Shown here piece after piece: positions 11,500 to 24,900 of a DNA stretch of 64,000 bases. The notes under the pieces are model-generated. The model did no database searches, was not told the origin of the DNA, and saw only the letters and a program-made list of their open reading frames with translations. This stretch comes from Lunularia cruciata (taxonomy: Eukaryota > Streptophyta > Marchantiopsida > Lunulariales > Lunulariaceae): the NCBI GenBank assembly GCA_948567375.1, contig OX419755.1, positions 3,229,001-3,293,000 of the forward strand. Direction: 5' to 3'. A program made the position numbers and the translations under genes. The first letter of the stretch is position 1. Each line of letters opens with the position of its first letter.

Positions 11500-12311
11500 T
11501 AGGGACCGAGAAGAAACTACAGAGTGAGAGACATCGAACGTTAGAAGCACGTCAAGTTCGTACAGCATCTGGACCTTCCAAATTTTGATTGAACGGCTGA
11601 GGTGAGAGATGCTTGGGAATAGTCCATGCTCGAGACTGTCAGCAGTTCATAAAGCAGATATGACGTGGGGGCTGCAGTCCCGCGTGTCGGGAATAGAGCC
11701 GTGCCACTTGGCAAAAGGCTGTTGTGCTCATCAACTTCAATGTACTGTATGAGTGGCATGGCAGTTTGCCATTGGTTCTTTTGCACGGTTGTAATCCTGC
11801 TACCCCCACCCTTCTAAGCGCAGAATTTGTCCGAATTTGGACTGTCCCAATCCCGCGGCTCAACTCGCAGTCTGGAAGACGTCTGACGGCCAAGTATCTC
11901 AGATGGATTGGCCGTGTAAATCTGTCAGGCTTTTCATAATTCTGGTTCGAATTAGTCCCTGATGAATCTCAATTTGGAAAGGAAAGCAAAAGGACAAATT
12001 GTGGAGCCCACCATGTCAGTCCTACCGATATGCTTCAACCTCAAGGCTTTCCTTTCATACTAACGTACGACTAGGGGCTTTTGAGGTTTCCACACGGTGT
12101 CATGTTCTCTCAACTAATCGACCCCACAGACGGAGATTCCTTCCGTAGAGAGCGGAGGGTAGGAGCAAGAACCTGGAGTGGGGAAAAACAGCAAGATTAG
12201 AGATGTAGAGGGCCCATATTCATCGAGAAAAGCGAGAGGCCGTTGAAGGAAGGGGCAGCGGAACGAAGGCCCCTAGGGTTTTGCATCCATCGATCGATCA
12301 AGAGTGGATGC
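11500..12311. promoter_or_regulatory. Divergent promoter and leader region, LEA-like gene / RAB3GAP2
   Basis: The interval between two divergently read genes. A telo-box-like TAGGGTTTT at 12274-12282 lies in the presumed RAB3GAP2 leader, a motif common in plant housekeeping promoters. No TATA box could be assigned to RAB3GAP2. Confidence 0.4.
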
Positions 12312-12328
12312 ATGGCAACTGTCAATGA
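12203..12328 (+). promoter_or_regulatory. Upstream start codons in the RAB3GAP2 leader
   Basis: If the transcript starts upstream of 12203, two upstream reading frames precede the main ATG (12312). One is a minimal start-stop pair, ATG TAG, at 12203-12208. The other is a six-codon frame (MHGNCQ) from 12308 to 12328 that overlaps the main start out of frame by ATGCATGG. Both could lower translation of the main frame. The transcription start is unknown, so this is inference. Confidence 0.4.
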
Positions 12329-15300
12329 AAAGCACGATCCTAAATGGCAGTACTGTGGCTGCGTAGCAGCGGAAGAGTTGGAGGATGTAGGTGCTGGAAT
12401 TGACGGATGGATGGACAGTCCAGACTTAGTGATCGCCATGTCATGGTCGCAGATGGCGATCGCCAAAAAAAATACCCTGGTCATGCGACTGAAATGGAAG
12501 GGTCATAGGGATTTCCCTCCTTTGGTAATCAGGGTTGGAAATTCGGATATTTATCAGGAGAATGTCACGAGTATGGAATGGCTTGTGTTTGATGATTTCA
12601 CTGTCTTAGCCGTGGGCACGTCCGCTGGAGCTGTTAGACTTTATTCGGATCAAGGCATTTTGTTATTCCAACAGGTATCGTCTACACTCCGGGATTCGTC
12701 TGGTCGGACCCTATGATTTCCAATGGAGCCAACGTTTGGCTAATATTTGTATACTTCCGTATACCTGAAAGGAATTGCTCCCTACTACAAGTCGAATGAG
12801 AGGACATTACCTTGGGTTTAGAAACTGTTCTAGCCCCCCGAAATTTAAATCTCGGTTCAGGTTTTGTAGTTTCCATTTGTAGCTACGATTGAGTTTAACC
12901 ATTCAACTGAATTGAAGAGATTTTGCTATATTACACAGTTCTGAGCAGAAATTAGTCCTGAATTTGTTAGAAGGTACATTGGCCTAAGCATCGTAATGTA
13001 ATTTAACTCTCTAAACAACTTGACGAGGCTTGGTTGTCAGGCAGTACAATGTATGTCGGCGGCTTGTGCAACCAGAGACAAGCAATAAGCACATTCTGTG
13101 GCTGAGAGTATTTTGAGTAGAGAAACCCCAAAAAGTTCCGTGTCTAAGTTTGAATCTTTCAGCCGCTCAGTTTGTAGCTATTGCTTCAAATTGATGAGTT
13201 AACTGACTACATTGAATAGAAGCCTCCAGCAACTCTACTACCTTCGCCTCCAGTGTAACTTTGGGGGGAGGACAGATTAATAGCCTGCCACTGAATCAGC
13301 ATGTTCAGCTACAGGGTTACTGTTTGATACTTTACTTACAAATTTTGAAAGTTCAAAGCAGTCAATGCTCAAAAACTAACTTGACCCTGATTGTGGTTGG
13401 GTCTTTGTTTCTTGCAGCAATTCAATTCTGGGCCAGTGATCCGCCTGCGAGCTCGACAGGATCGTAACATGGTCGTGGGCCTAACAGCATCTGAGGATGT
13501 GTGTCTGGTCTTCCCAAAGGCTATTGCACGAGTAGATGTTGTTGATCTTCACGTAAGAAGCATTACTACATTTATCTCAAATTTTACTTTTGAAATTTTC
13601 TTCCATAGCATGACTGGACAATTTTTGTGGCCTCGTAGTGATATCAACCTTGTGCTGTCTAACTATTGGGCGTAATTGCCAGTTTCTGGAGTCTAAACCC
13701 AAAGAGAGTATATTCTCAACCTAGAAATGGTGTCCAATTGTTTTAGTGGCATTAATAAATTTCAGTGAATGTTACAGAGTCAGTATATTAGATCGATCCT
13801 AGAGCTCCGGATTTGTTTCTGAAAGATGGTCAATTGCTGTTTTGACATCTTTGGACCACGGATTACAGTATGAGCTAGGTGAAGGTCCTCAAATGCACTA
13901 AAAGACAATGCTAGGTAAAGCTTCAGCAGTTTCGAGCCGGTGGCTCTTTCCAAAGAAGATGCAAGTAAGGTACATTTACCTTTTCTACTTGTATCAGACT
14001 TTGCTACGCAAATTTCAAGGGCGAAGTGAATATTCACGTGATGGAAGCCGAAGGCCAGGAGAGCTTCAGCGAAGTGCAAGCCTTACCATGCGTTTACCTT
14101 ACGAACTGTGGAATGTGGGGAAGTCAACAGCATCTAGCGTTATCGCTGATGGAGCGCTTGCATGCGTCATGGCTCCTCCTCTATTGGAACACCAGGTACC
14201 TGGGAAGACAAAATGCTCAAAAGAAGCAGAGCTCTAGATTCTGCAGGGACTAAATTTTTCAAGCTAACCATCTTCTGACTAGAGAGCTAATTTTCCTTGA
14301 CAGCTAAAACGCCACTATTGTGCACTTACGGTTGGAGAGGATTGTACCTTAGCTGCTTTCAGGTACTTAGACTTTCCATGCAGCGTGTCTGCTGTACTGT
14401 CCTTGAGATCTTGAATTCGACCTGGGCTTTGCAATTGCTAGTTTCAGCCGGGTTTCAATGGCTCCCAGCTACTTTTCGTAATTCTAAAAAGAGAATGCTG
14501 TTGCCACAGGGTATCAGGCGAGAAGAGAGGTTCCTTGGCTGGTATCGTGTTTGACAAGGTAATGCCAACTGCCATGTCCGCTTTGACTCATCTAACCAAG
14601 AGGTTCTGGAAGACAGATCCAACGTCAGAAGCGAACAGACCCACAGAGGTTGCTGGGCAAGCGTTTGGGAGAGGTGAGCTTTAGAATGTCTATTTCAATT
14701 GCTGTTCATGCTCGTCTCGATATGTTGGAAGTCTATTTGCGAGCAATACTGAGTAAGAAATTGGTTATACAAGTTCCGTCAGTCGGGGGACCAATATCTT
14801 CTATACAAACAATTTTTGTCCCCTACGATTTCACCATGTACAGAGAGTTTGATTGGTTTCTCGTTTCTATCTTAACGGTTTCTCAAGTTTTGCTTGCTGG
14901 GTGATAGGATACAGCCTTCTACCACTGTGTATGGCTGTAGTGCTTGTGCTTTAGATGTTTCACCGTACTTTTGCGTTCAGTTTCATATCTTAGAAACTTC
15001 GACAAACACTGCAGGTGCTCTTCTGTTTAGAAATTATCAATCACATTTGTAGAGTTGTAAGTTGGGGATAAGTTCGTAAAGCAGCTTAGGGCATGAGCTT
15101 GAAAGTCAAGAGCCAGCCATCCTTGTCCTTTCTGTTGCAACCTAACAAAATGATTGTGGTGCAGCAACACTTATCACGAATTTACGTGACAAGCACAGGA
15201 AAGGAGTGAGTCTTGCCCTGTCATCAAGTGGCTCTCTTGCTGCTGTAACAGATTCTCTTGGTCGCATATCATTGATCGATGTCCAAGCTCTTGTTGTTGT

Positions 15301-16284
15301 GCGGCTGTGGAAAGTAAGACTTTGAACCACATCTTGTATTCAGTGATGTGTTGTATAGATCTCTATTTCTTATGAATTGTATATCTGCTTTTGTGTTCCA
15401 CGTTTTCTCCTCCTGTTTGACTTTTCCGGTGGTGAAACGCTTGACTGCTGAGCTTGCAAGGAGGGAAGTTGCTGATAAATACCTAAAATTGCACAGGGTT
15501 ATCGTGAAGCTCATTGCGTGTTCCTAGAGGCACCTGGGGACGGAAGACCAGAATATGAAATAGTCCAATCCAAAAGAAGAAGACCATTCCTACGAGATGA
15601 ATTCAAACTTTGTCTTGCGATACATGCACCTAGGAGGCAGGTTGTCGAGGTATGAATCCATTCTTACCAGCATCACCTTTACTCGCTAACCTAATGTAAC
15701 CTGTAGCGGATTCGCATGTTAGCCTTGCCAAAGAAGCATATAATCTGCTACTTACGGTTTGTGAATCTTTGGCCCGGGTCATTACAAGTTTATCGTCCCA
15801 TTCCAAGTGTATCGTTTCATTTATCTTTGCATGATATACAGGTGTGGCAGATGCGTTATGGGGCTCGTCTCATGATCATAAAGTGTACCGAGGGATGCCG
15901 GCTTGTACAACCTTCCTGCAAATATAGCTTTTCAAACGAATTGACGTTGGATTCATTAGAAGAAGATGAATATTTGCCTGCACAAGTCTACATGCTTCAG
16001 GGGGCGGGCGTTCTGCACCTGGTTAATCCATTTGCCCGACTTCCAGGGTGAGTATATAAATTGACTCCTAATCTGCGTTTTGGATCATAAGGACTATAGA
16101 AGAGACTGAAACCGTTTAGCTTGGCATTATGAACTGACTTCCTCCTTATTGTGGTAAAGGCAGAACTGAGCAGACATCGAGCTCGAAAACTTTCAATTAA
16201 GGGCAGCCGCATGGTTCTTCAAAAGTATCTGGTTAGTAATCATGTGCTATTTCTCGCCTCTCGTTTACAAATCCGTTCAAAGTA
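12312..16284 (+). CDS. RAB3GAP2: Rab3 GTPase-activating protein non-catalytic subunit (plant type)
   Basis: Nine exons by GT-AG sites and frame: 12312-12674, 13418-13552, 13998-14195, 14304-14362, 14510-14673, 15165-15313, 15497-15649, 15842-16047, and about 16174-16284. The product is about 510 residues. It matches the N-terminal beta-propeller-like domain of RAB3GAP2 in order: VGTSAGAVRLYSDQGILLF, then LVFPKAIARVDVVDL, LPYELWNVGKS, HYCALTVGEDCTLAAF, SLAGIVFDKVMP, AAVTDSLGRISLIDVQALVV, VWQMRYGARLMI. In animals the protein works with the catalytic subunit RAB3GAP1 as a GAP for Rab3 and exchange factor for Rab18 in membrane traffic; the animal protein is about 1,390 residues and plant forms keep mainly this domain. 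Start: first in-frame ATG; the frame extends upstream only to a TTG. The last exon (acceptor at 16173, weak C-terminal similarity) is uncertain. All other joins keep frame and family order. Confidence 0.9.
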
Positions 16285-18527
16285 AGGAGAATATATAGAA
16301 TCCTTATTCTACCGCAAGTCATAGCAAAACATAGCAAGTGCCAGGAGCCTAGAAAGTACCATGTCCAATGGCGTAGATACACTAGGAAATCCCGTAGGAC
16401 TACGTAGATATGCTGTAGACTACTGCTGGTGGCGTCTGATGGAGAATCTCTGATGATTGGCAGTGAAGGAAATTTCTCGACGACTGACATCCCTGCACAG
16501 CTCCCCAGCTTCCACATCTATCAAGATAGATTTTCTTGAGCCGGTTCGCTTGTAAAGTTGGATTTTTTTATCTGGATCAGCTGATCTTGTTAAAGTTTTG
16601 GGTACGTGCTCTAGACTTCATTCACATGGAGCTGCACAAGAGTGAAGCTGCATTTATATCGTTAGATTTGTACACTAGTTGTGGTCATCATTTCTTAGGC
16701 CAGTTATTCAAATCTTTTATAGAGACAATTAATGCTAGTGAGGAATTTTCTCATGTAAATAAGCTTTGGAAATGTCGGGCATTATGGTCAAATTTCAGTG
16801 TTGAAAATTGATTGAAGATTCAACAAGCAAGGATAGGAACTCTATAGTAGCAGCGCTTCATCTTAATTCGAGGGGAAGGAACTTGAGAAAGAAGCTGAGT
16901 TTGTGCACATTGTGCAGACCGTATTTATTGAACAAGTACTCATCAATTACAAGTCTTGAATATATTGCTGTGAATCGTCCTTCAGTATTCTCTGAGGGAT
17001 CTGGACTAAGCCTGACGAATGAATCGAGTAGGCAAGTTTGTTTCTTTCTCTATTACATTACTTGAAACCAGGTTAACCATCTCGCGTTTGTACGGAGTCA
17101 TAGCGTGATGAATTTCACGATTGAGGATTCAATCCAAGCTACTCAGGAAAACCGTCCCAACTTGGTTTGACTTCCGATTTCTTTGGTAATTTGAACTGCG
17201 CCGGTTTTTGTGGAAGTCATCACACACGATAGATGCCAATCGCTACATAAGGCAATTTATCAGTCTTGTTATCAATCTCCCTTATTAGGAAAGCAACTAA
17301 TGCACGTTGTCAATGTTTTAGCAACCGCTTAAACCGTAGAAAACCATCACTTAACCAAAATCGTACGTCCTCAATAGCTTCATCACGAAGTGTGAGGTTC
17401 ACCAAACTATATGTGAAGATATGAGACATGCAAATTGTAAGTGAACAACGATATACTAGCAGATGAAAGTACAGACCACCGCCCCAAGCTCAACCCAATA
17501 GATGTCAAGACCGCCAAGTCATTCTCTCTTGAATTAGATATGAGACGAACTGCATGCCTAAAATCAGTAGATACCCACTTTGCGTGGCATAACAACGTGA
17601 TATCAATCTAAGAGAACATCATGTGACGAGACTGGCTGACAAAAGTGAGCTGAGAATTTCATTAGTAAGTCCCATGATTTCGTTGTGTGGGTCATCGAGT
17701 TGAAGACAAAATGTTTTAACAGCTTAATAGTTGTTAAACACTGTCCCCAAAACGATATATCTTTGTGAAGTCTGCCAATAAGATACAATCTGGGATTCAC
17801 CGTCTGGTTTTGAGATCAATAGAGAAAGGTAGCTCTTACTCGTGAAGTTAATAGATGTGATCCTTTCTCTTCTACCACACCTGGGCAATTTTCGTGTAAT
17901 TCATGATTAGTGTACCAGATTGGTCTCCTTCCTGGAGTTCTCCCCATGCCTGGTCGCGACTGGGGCTGTCTAGCTAACTTAGGATGACATCCTTTCTTCG
18001 AATACACTTCGTGAGGAGATATATTTATCTGCTCCATGCCCTTCCCTGAGCTGTATCGTCCTGGCTTTGTGATTGACAGAGTAACCTCGAAGCAGCGCAG
18101 CCGCTTGAGACCAAAACTTGGGTTTCGTGCTTCTCCGCGTTTTACTTTCGTGTCTCTTTTCTTCGCTTTGTTCTCTTCGCTTTAGTACAAGAGAAAGCTG
18201 ATAAAATAGGCTCAACCATCAGTTCCACCAGATTTCATTTTTTTAAGGGCGTTGTGGTTGTTTCGCTCCTTGGACTAGTCGGACAAAATTTGTGTGAACC
18301 ACAGTCGGAGGGTACATGTGACGGCCTCGGAACATGGATAGCAATGGTTTTCAATTTGTGCCTTGGATCTTAGCATACAGCTTCCGCCAACTGGAGCTTT
18401 ACAGGATATCCAACTGATTTTGAACTTGTACTTGGGGATACTGTGACGACTATCTATGGACGAGATATACAGGAACTCATCAAATGTATGTACACAGCAC
18501 CGAGAATTTCTACCAGATGTTGGGTGC
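16285..18527. other. Intergenic stretch, nothing recognised
   Basis: The RAB3GAP2 3' UTR should lie in the first few hundred bases. Short frames on both strands have no family similarity, and most begin at TTG. No repeats of the window's transposon families were seen. Confidence 0.4.
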
Positions 18528-19133
18528 TCAACAGCCTGCAAGACATTTGAAATTCTGGACGAGGCAATCCTGATTGAGTAGCTGCGACCCCTCAACAATT
18601 TTTGGATTGATGTCAACTGTGCATAGGACCTCCGCATCAAATTCGTCACTTTTTAGCCCAGATATGTCCTTCCATTGAGTTCTTACACCGATATAAACAG
18701 ACAATGTCATGTTCCCATTGTTTCGGGCATCCATCAGCTGGGCTTGAACCCCCAAGTCGAGTGCCACATGTGCAGGCGAGGACCTCACGCTCCCGTGGAT
18801 ATATGACGTGTTTTTGCTGCCCTGATCGAATCCAGCCACCTTTCCTAACCCCATGTTCATGTCTTTCCATTCAATTTTGAAGTGAAACTCATCATAGTAG
18901 AGATGCATCTTCTTGCCCCGATTTCGTGTCTCAATTATAAAAGCGCTCTCTGTGTCTAGACGGTATGAAATCAAGCTCTCGTCAAGCCCATGGAGCTGGA
19001 AATCTACCACTTGGAAGTCAGGCACCTTGAGGAACCTTCCAGCTCCAATGAAGAAACCGAAGAGGGCAAGACCCAAGATGAAGATCGATAAGCAGAAGCA
19101 TATGCATCCATATTTTGACCAGGGACGCGACAT
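18528..19133 (-). CDS. NDR1/HIN1-like protein (LEA_2 domain)
   Basis: A single-exon frame of 201 codons, ATG to stop, of usual family length (about 200-220). Residues about 8-31 (YGCICFCLSIFILGLALFGF) form one membrane span after a very short cytoplasmic N-terminus. The rest is the LEA_2 fold: an ETRNRGKKMHLYYDEF block corresponding to the family N-P-N-x-x-x-x-I-Y-Y-D motif, then LGKVAGFDQGSKNT (family G-x-x-x-x-F-x-Q-G-x-x-N-T) and a late strand ending in the conserved VLCTVDI stretch. NHL proteins sit in the plasma membrane or ER with the LEA_2 domain outside, and several act in defence and abiotic stress. The canonical NPN is replaced by TRN here, as in divergent members. The exact role of this copy is unknown. 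Confidence 0.82.
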   Translation of the reverse strand: MSRPWSKYGCICFCLSIFILGLALFGFFIGAGRFLKVPDFQVVDFQLHGLDESLISYRLDTESAFIIETRNRGKKMHLYYDEFHFKIEWKDMNMGLGKVAGFDQGSKNTSYIHGSVRSSPAHVALDLGVQAQLMDARNNGNMTLSVYIGVRTQWKDISGLKSDEFDAEVLCTVDINPKIVEGSQLLNQDCLVQNFKCLAGC

Positions 19134-21960
19134 CTCGGAATCCCTTACCTCAAGAATTTGTTCATAATTTTCAGAAACAATCCTGTGTAAGCAGATGTAG
19201 CACTCCTGTAGTATGCGAGTTGAAACTAATTTCTGTGAGTCTTTGTCCTCCGTGCGCTCGAGTCTAACCTTGATTCCAGTATGTATGGATGATCATTTTA
19301 CACAAATAATACTCTGAGTAGATGATGACTGTCTTTCCAGATGCTTCGCTCGAAAGCTGAAAAAACGAAAGCAAAACCGCACGAGATGATGATCAGAAAG
19401 TAAGCTCAGACTGTACTCACATCCCCTCAACCACACAAATGAACTTACCAAATGAACTGGAATCTAGCAAGATTGTCAACGGATTGATCGACAAGACCCA
19501 CGAAGAAACGCGTTCCTAACCCATGTGCTGTACCCTACACTCCCAGCGAAATTGAACTTTGCACTACATCTCTGGTTACGCCTGGAGATGTAGTCTGGCG
19601 AAGCTCATGATTCCACAGTCGAGAACTCTCAGATGAGTCTTTAACGCGGGAGGGTGGAAGCAGAAAGGCTAGGTGCCTCAGCTGAGCGTAAGCTACGTGC
19701 ATTCCTGTAGCAGAATGTAGAAAAACCTTCCCGGCAAGAATTCGAAATGTCATCAGACTGACAACTCGAGAGCGGCGAATTAACGAGGACTTGTTGTGCA
19801 CACTTGGCCAGGTGAAATCTATATCCTTGGCCGCATTTGATGTCCAGTGTCTTTGGAATGTACCTGACGTGAGCGAACAATATGGCACGTATGAAGCTCG
19901 TTGATCTTGAGGGAAGAACGTGCGATGGACGACAAATTGTTAGTACTGTACAGGTAATCTTGAAGCCACAGTGACAAAGTCTTCGCTGAATGAAGCCACA
20001 GTTCAGTGACTCGAGAGCCCAATGCCCACGGCTGGGGTTGTGCAGTTCTGATGACGTCCTTTGTGTCAACTGCTTGACTTGCAGTTTTAGTTCAACAAGG
20101 AGTTTTAGTTCAACAAGGAGATGAAGAAACTTCACATTTAGATCTTATCAACTGTTTAAACTGACACACAGACATTAGAGTTAGCTGCTACATTGCGGCC
20201 GGGATTCGAGTCGGTAGAAAACTATATGCTTCGGACCTTGTGATTCTGAACATATCAGAATGTTTAAATGTTGAATGTGGAGCTCGAAGGTTGAGATCTA
20301 GTGCAACGAAAGTTGGAATGTAGATAACCCAACTTGTGCTGCAGTCACGTCATCTTCCTAATGAAGCATCCAGATCCGCTGAGATCGATTCTTGATCTGA
20401 TTGTAGCTCTATAGTTCATGCGATCTGTATAACTTAGTTGATGTTACTCAATATTGCTGAAAGAAGAGTGGAAGTCCGTAGCTTCCCTGAATCAACAACT
20501 TAGTATTATCACCCTTACTGTAGTAAATGATCCTCTTTTTCTCCAAAGCACCTTAGCCATGAAAACTGTAAGATTTAACAGCAAAAGTTTTATCATGCAG
20601 AAAGGACATTCTTGAAACTCGAATTTAGTGTATAGAGAAAATAATAGCAATCAACAAAGAGATAAACCGTGTAGATGTGCATCCAAATTGAACGTTTCTC
20701 TATATGAACAAATATTCAAAGAACGTCTTGCATATGCTTTCTGCCAGTAATTCTGCTTCATCGATATAAGTATCCTCAAATTCCGTTTGTAAAGTAACTT
20801 CATGCATAATATATAACAGAGCGGATATGAAATGAAACGCTATTTGCATATATATTAACTCACTGGGAGATCATTCAATTACGCTAGTCAGTTCGGAAAG
20901 TTAATCTTCCCTCGGATCCTTCATTATGGTTCTTTTCTACCTAGAAGATCTAATCTATCCTAGAGTTAAAATTTGTAAGACTTCCATCATTTACTGTCAG
21001 AAGTACATGATCTCTTTGAAACGATTTCACGGTCTCTTTGAATTAATTCTGTTCTTTGATTTCCAAAATCTCGAGTTTCCCTTATTGACCTCACCACCCA
21101 CAGGTCCCCAGCAAAATGCTATCACCATAAAGCGCGTTGATGTTCAATCATACTCCGAGAAGACCATTTCGAATCTCCCTAAACCAAAGTTCATGCTGTG
21201 CTTTTGATATGAAAAGAAAGTCCTAATCGAGGTCTCATTCGATAAGTTCTTGTAGTTCATACTGAGGAGCTAGATGCATACTTTTATTTGTTCTTCTCGA
21301 ACACGCATTTCTCTGTTTTGTCCAATCAAAAGACACGCAATGTAGTTTCATGGAGTCGGTGGAAATGGAGAGCAGACATAGAAGTTTATGATCGAGTCAA
21401 GTAATTGGACTGAATTTATTTATTTATCTATCTATCTGTTTATTATTTATTTATCTTTAACAGGGCCAGAAACGCAGACCAACCTTGCAGTCTCTCCGGT
21501 CTTTATGTAGCAGTGGCACCGCCACAGTCTCGTAGGGAATGGAGATATCAAGTGACTAAGTTGTTTACATTACTACTGCACTACTTCCGACCTTTCAAAT
21601 AGTGTTATATTATTCACAGCCCTTAACTTTACTATATGGATCAAGGACTCCACATTCTGCCCCACTTATAGTATACTGAACTGCCTGTGCAATGTGTTGT
21701 GAGCTGTGTAGTCTAAACTCGGCAATAATAAATTTTATCTGCCCAGCAAAGTAACTTTTAAGTTGAAGAAAAGGTCCATAGTTTGCACATTCACAAGTAA
21801 AGTAGTCGAGCCGGATATAAGTCTTGGACTTGAATATAAGTCATTAATCCGCCGAGAGACACTAATATCCGACCCTTTCTTTCAATACAGATTAGTTCTA
21901 CTGTGTGTCCTATCAAATTCCTTGCAACATGAGTGGAGCATGAGTGGACTAGCGTGTTTA
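19134..21960. other. Intergenic stretch with small duplications, no recognised gene
   Basis: The first few hundred bases should hold the LEA_2 gene's promoter and leader. A 164-codon minus-strand frame at 19641-20135 has no family similarity and overlaps other frames. A 19-bp direct repeat (AGTTTTAGTTCAACAAGG) lies at about 20085-20121, and GAAGCCACAGT is repeated near 19970 and 19991. Confidence 0.4.
21413..21459 (+). repeat. (TTTA/TCTA)n microsatellite
   Basis: Imperfect tetranucleotide repeat of TTTA units with an inner TCTA run. Confidence 0.85.
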
Positions 21961-24900
21961 TGAATCTTGTAGATATATTATAATATGTTTGCTTTAAATA
22001 ATAGTATCGGTATCTTTATTCTAATAAATAAAAAGTACATGTCTTGTGACTTATGAGGTACATGTAAACTTAGAATAAATATTCAATTATATTTTAATGA
22101 GGGATTTTTATTAAATTAAATAATACTAGATGATGAAGAATAAAATAAGGTCAGTGTAAGGGGCATGTCTTTGATATTGCTAACTATTTCATTTATAACT
22201 TTTAATATGATGAATAGATAATGAAATCTCCTTTGAAATATCCAGTTTTGAGATGAAAAACATTTTTTATAAATTTATGCATCTTTCAACATGGATGCAT
22301 ATTTTTTTTTTATTTGTTAGTCAAACCTTTGAGGTTTATAATCTAGACTTTTGTTAAGAATTTTATTCAAGAACGATAAAAGTTTAAGTTAGAAATATAC
22401 AAAAATGAACTAAGCAAATTCTATGTTCTTGTACGATATGTGGATTCAATAGCACTCTCTCCTGTATTCATAATAAAATAAATATTTTTATATCTAGAAA
22501 TATTTTTATAATATAAAAAATTTATCGACTTATACTATCAACATGCTATTTTTGGTAACTTAAATAATAAGAACGGATAGAAAAGCAAAAGAACAGACTA
22601 AATCATTTGAAAGAGATGATTATCTTTGTTGATATACTTATTTTAATTTTTATTCTATCTCAAAGATGTAAATATTATGTTCCATTTGCTTCATAAGTAA
22701 ACGCTCTACTCATTACTCATTGGACAACTTATATATACCGCCCTCAAATAATAACATTGATGTTCCAAGTCAACTGATATTTTTCAAAGATTACATGCAA
22801 TGCACTCATTGTATTGCATTCATGATGCAATGCAGGTTTGATGTACAATACAAATGCTAATTTAACTATATAATTATTCAAAACTCACTTATAGCTATAT
22901 TTGGAAATTACCGTTTATAAACTATTTATGTACAAAACTAGTTACCAACATCTTATATTGCCTCTATGGCAGGTATGTAAAGCTAATTAATGGTGATAAT
23001 AAGTACCAAGTTGTTCCTACTAAGAAAATTATAGTCTATCAAGGAAAATTATTCCTTTAGTGGTCTAGATTAGAATTTGGTGATAATAATTTTACATATA
23101 TATTTCAAACATTAACAAAAACATTGATAATGTTTCATACATGGGTCACAACATTAACAAGGAGGAGCTTTGGTGGAGAGGAAGCAAAAAGTGAGAATAA
23201 AGGATATATTGATCTAGAGTAGAATTTAGGAAATAATATGCATTAATACAAATATTTAAAACTTTCAAATCATACTGAACTTAGAAAAAAAACTCTTTTT
23301 ATTCAATTCAAAACAAGCAAAATTATAGACAACATCTAATAAATACTATGATCAAATTAATTAAAAAAATCATAAAATAAGGTAAAACTATACTCCAACC
23401 ATATCAAACTGATAGCTATTTTTAAGTGGTTTGATAAATTCAGAAATCATCTTGATTTGCAAGCAATGATTAATATCAGTGTCTTACTTTTAAGAATTTT
23501 TTATTATTATTCAAAAAAAAATACAATACCATCAAGCTAATTTGAGTTTTTGCATTTCAATATAGCAAGAGTCTACAATTGTTCAAACTCAGAATAGGTA
23601 CAAGAAGATTAGAATCACACTTGGAAGACTCAAAAATTAAGAATAATATGAGCTTTATTTCCATAAAGAAGCTACATCTGCGAAATAACAAGGTAGCAAT
23701 CTACACAAAAATGCTTATAATATTCTTATAGTCCCCAGCATAGTTATCAAAATTTTATGGAGCACAAACCAATGCAAAGATTAGACAGATTTGCAATTAT
23801 TAATTTGGATGTTCTTGGATTTAATCCATATAATATCATATTCTCATGATCAAATAATACAAATAAATATTGACGATTTACTCTTCAAGAGAGATACATC
23901 AAGCTACATATATTGTTAATTATTATGTCTGATTCTCATATTCTCATTTGGTATCACAACATAAGTTAGCATGATCGTTTGATTATTTCCATCAAGTTTA
24001 CTGGATATAAAAATCTAATATGGCATTTTGAATTCTTATTTAGTACATATCTAAAGTCATTTCTAGATAGTATTTTGACAATCCTCTAAAAAGAGCTCAC
24101 CATAGAATGGATGTTGAAAGATGTATGTAGCTTGGTATATCTCCATGAAGGATAGACATGAACAATCTCACCATGCATTTTCTGCATATTTGCTTGTACA
24201 AGATTATTAAAATAACATGTAAATATTATTGCTTAGATCCATATATTGATAAAAAAAAATTCAAATTCCATATTAGATGTTTAGTATTATCTAGGATGTA
24301 GATTATCTAACAATTGTTCTAAATTTAATTATCACCAAATGAGAATATTGAGGATTTTACTTCTTAAAAATTGTGGATATATGGATGGTCTTTCTTGTTA
24401 AGTAACATACACGTTGCTCTTTATATATATTTAGACTGAGATTAAAAGTATGGTTTGGAAAGTGATTAGAATTACATTGTTGTTTAGTTTGCTAAATAGA
24501 GGAGAGATTAGATACTGTAATTATGCATTATTTACTTTTATATGTCTATAGGTATAAGTATACATTGAACAACAAGTTGTGAATTTGGACTAAAAAAATA
24601 TGGCTTAGAAATAACATAGAATGAGGCCTGAATATACTATAAGAATGTATTATAATCTAGGACTAATTTTAGGACAAAATATTATGAGTGCCAAATCTAG
24701 TTAAGCATACATATTAAGAGTTTGAATTAAGCCATAATTCAGCTCTTATCAGCCTAGACATATGGAGTTTGAATTTAGGCCTTGATCTTTATGGGTTAGT
24801 GCTAAATATTTAGATGCAACCTCAAATTTTGTGTGTTAGTGCCAAAATAGGACCCATTTAGACCCATTTAGTGTGAAAATTAAGCAAGAACTTTTATTAA

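Noticed and set aside
12243-12311. Upstream extension of the RAB3GAP2 first exon
   Set aside because: The extension starts at TTG, not ATG; the first in-frame ATG is 12312 and family similarity begins after it.
19641-20135. 164-codon minus-strand frame
   Set aside because: No recognisable family, it overlaps other frames, and its N-terminus is made by a short direct repeat.
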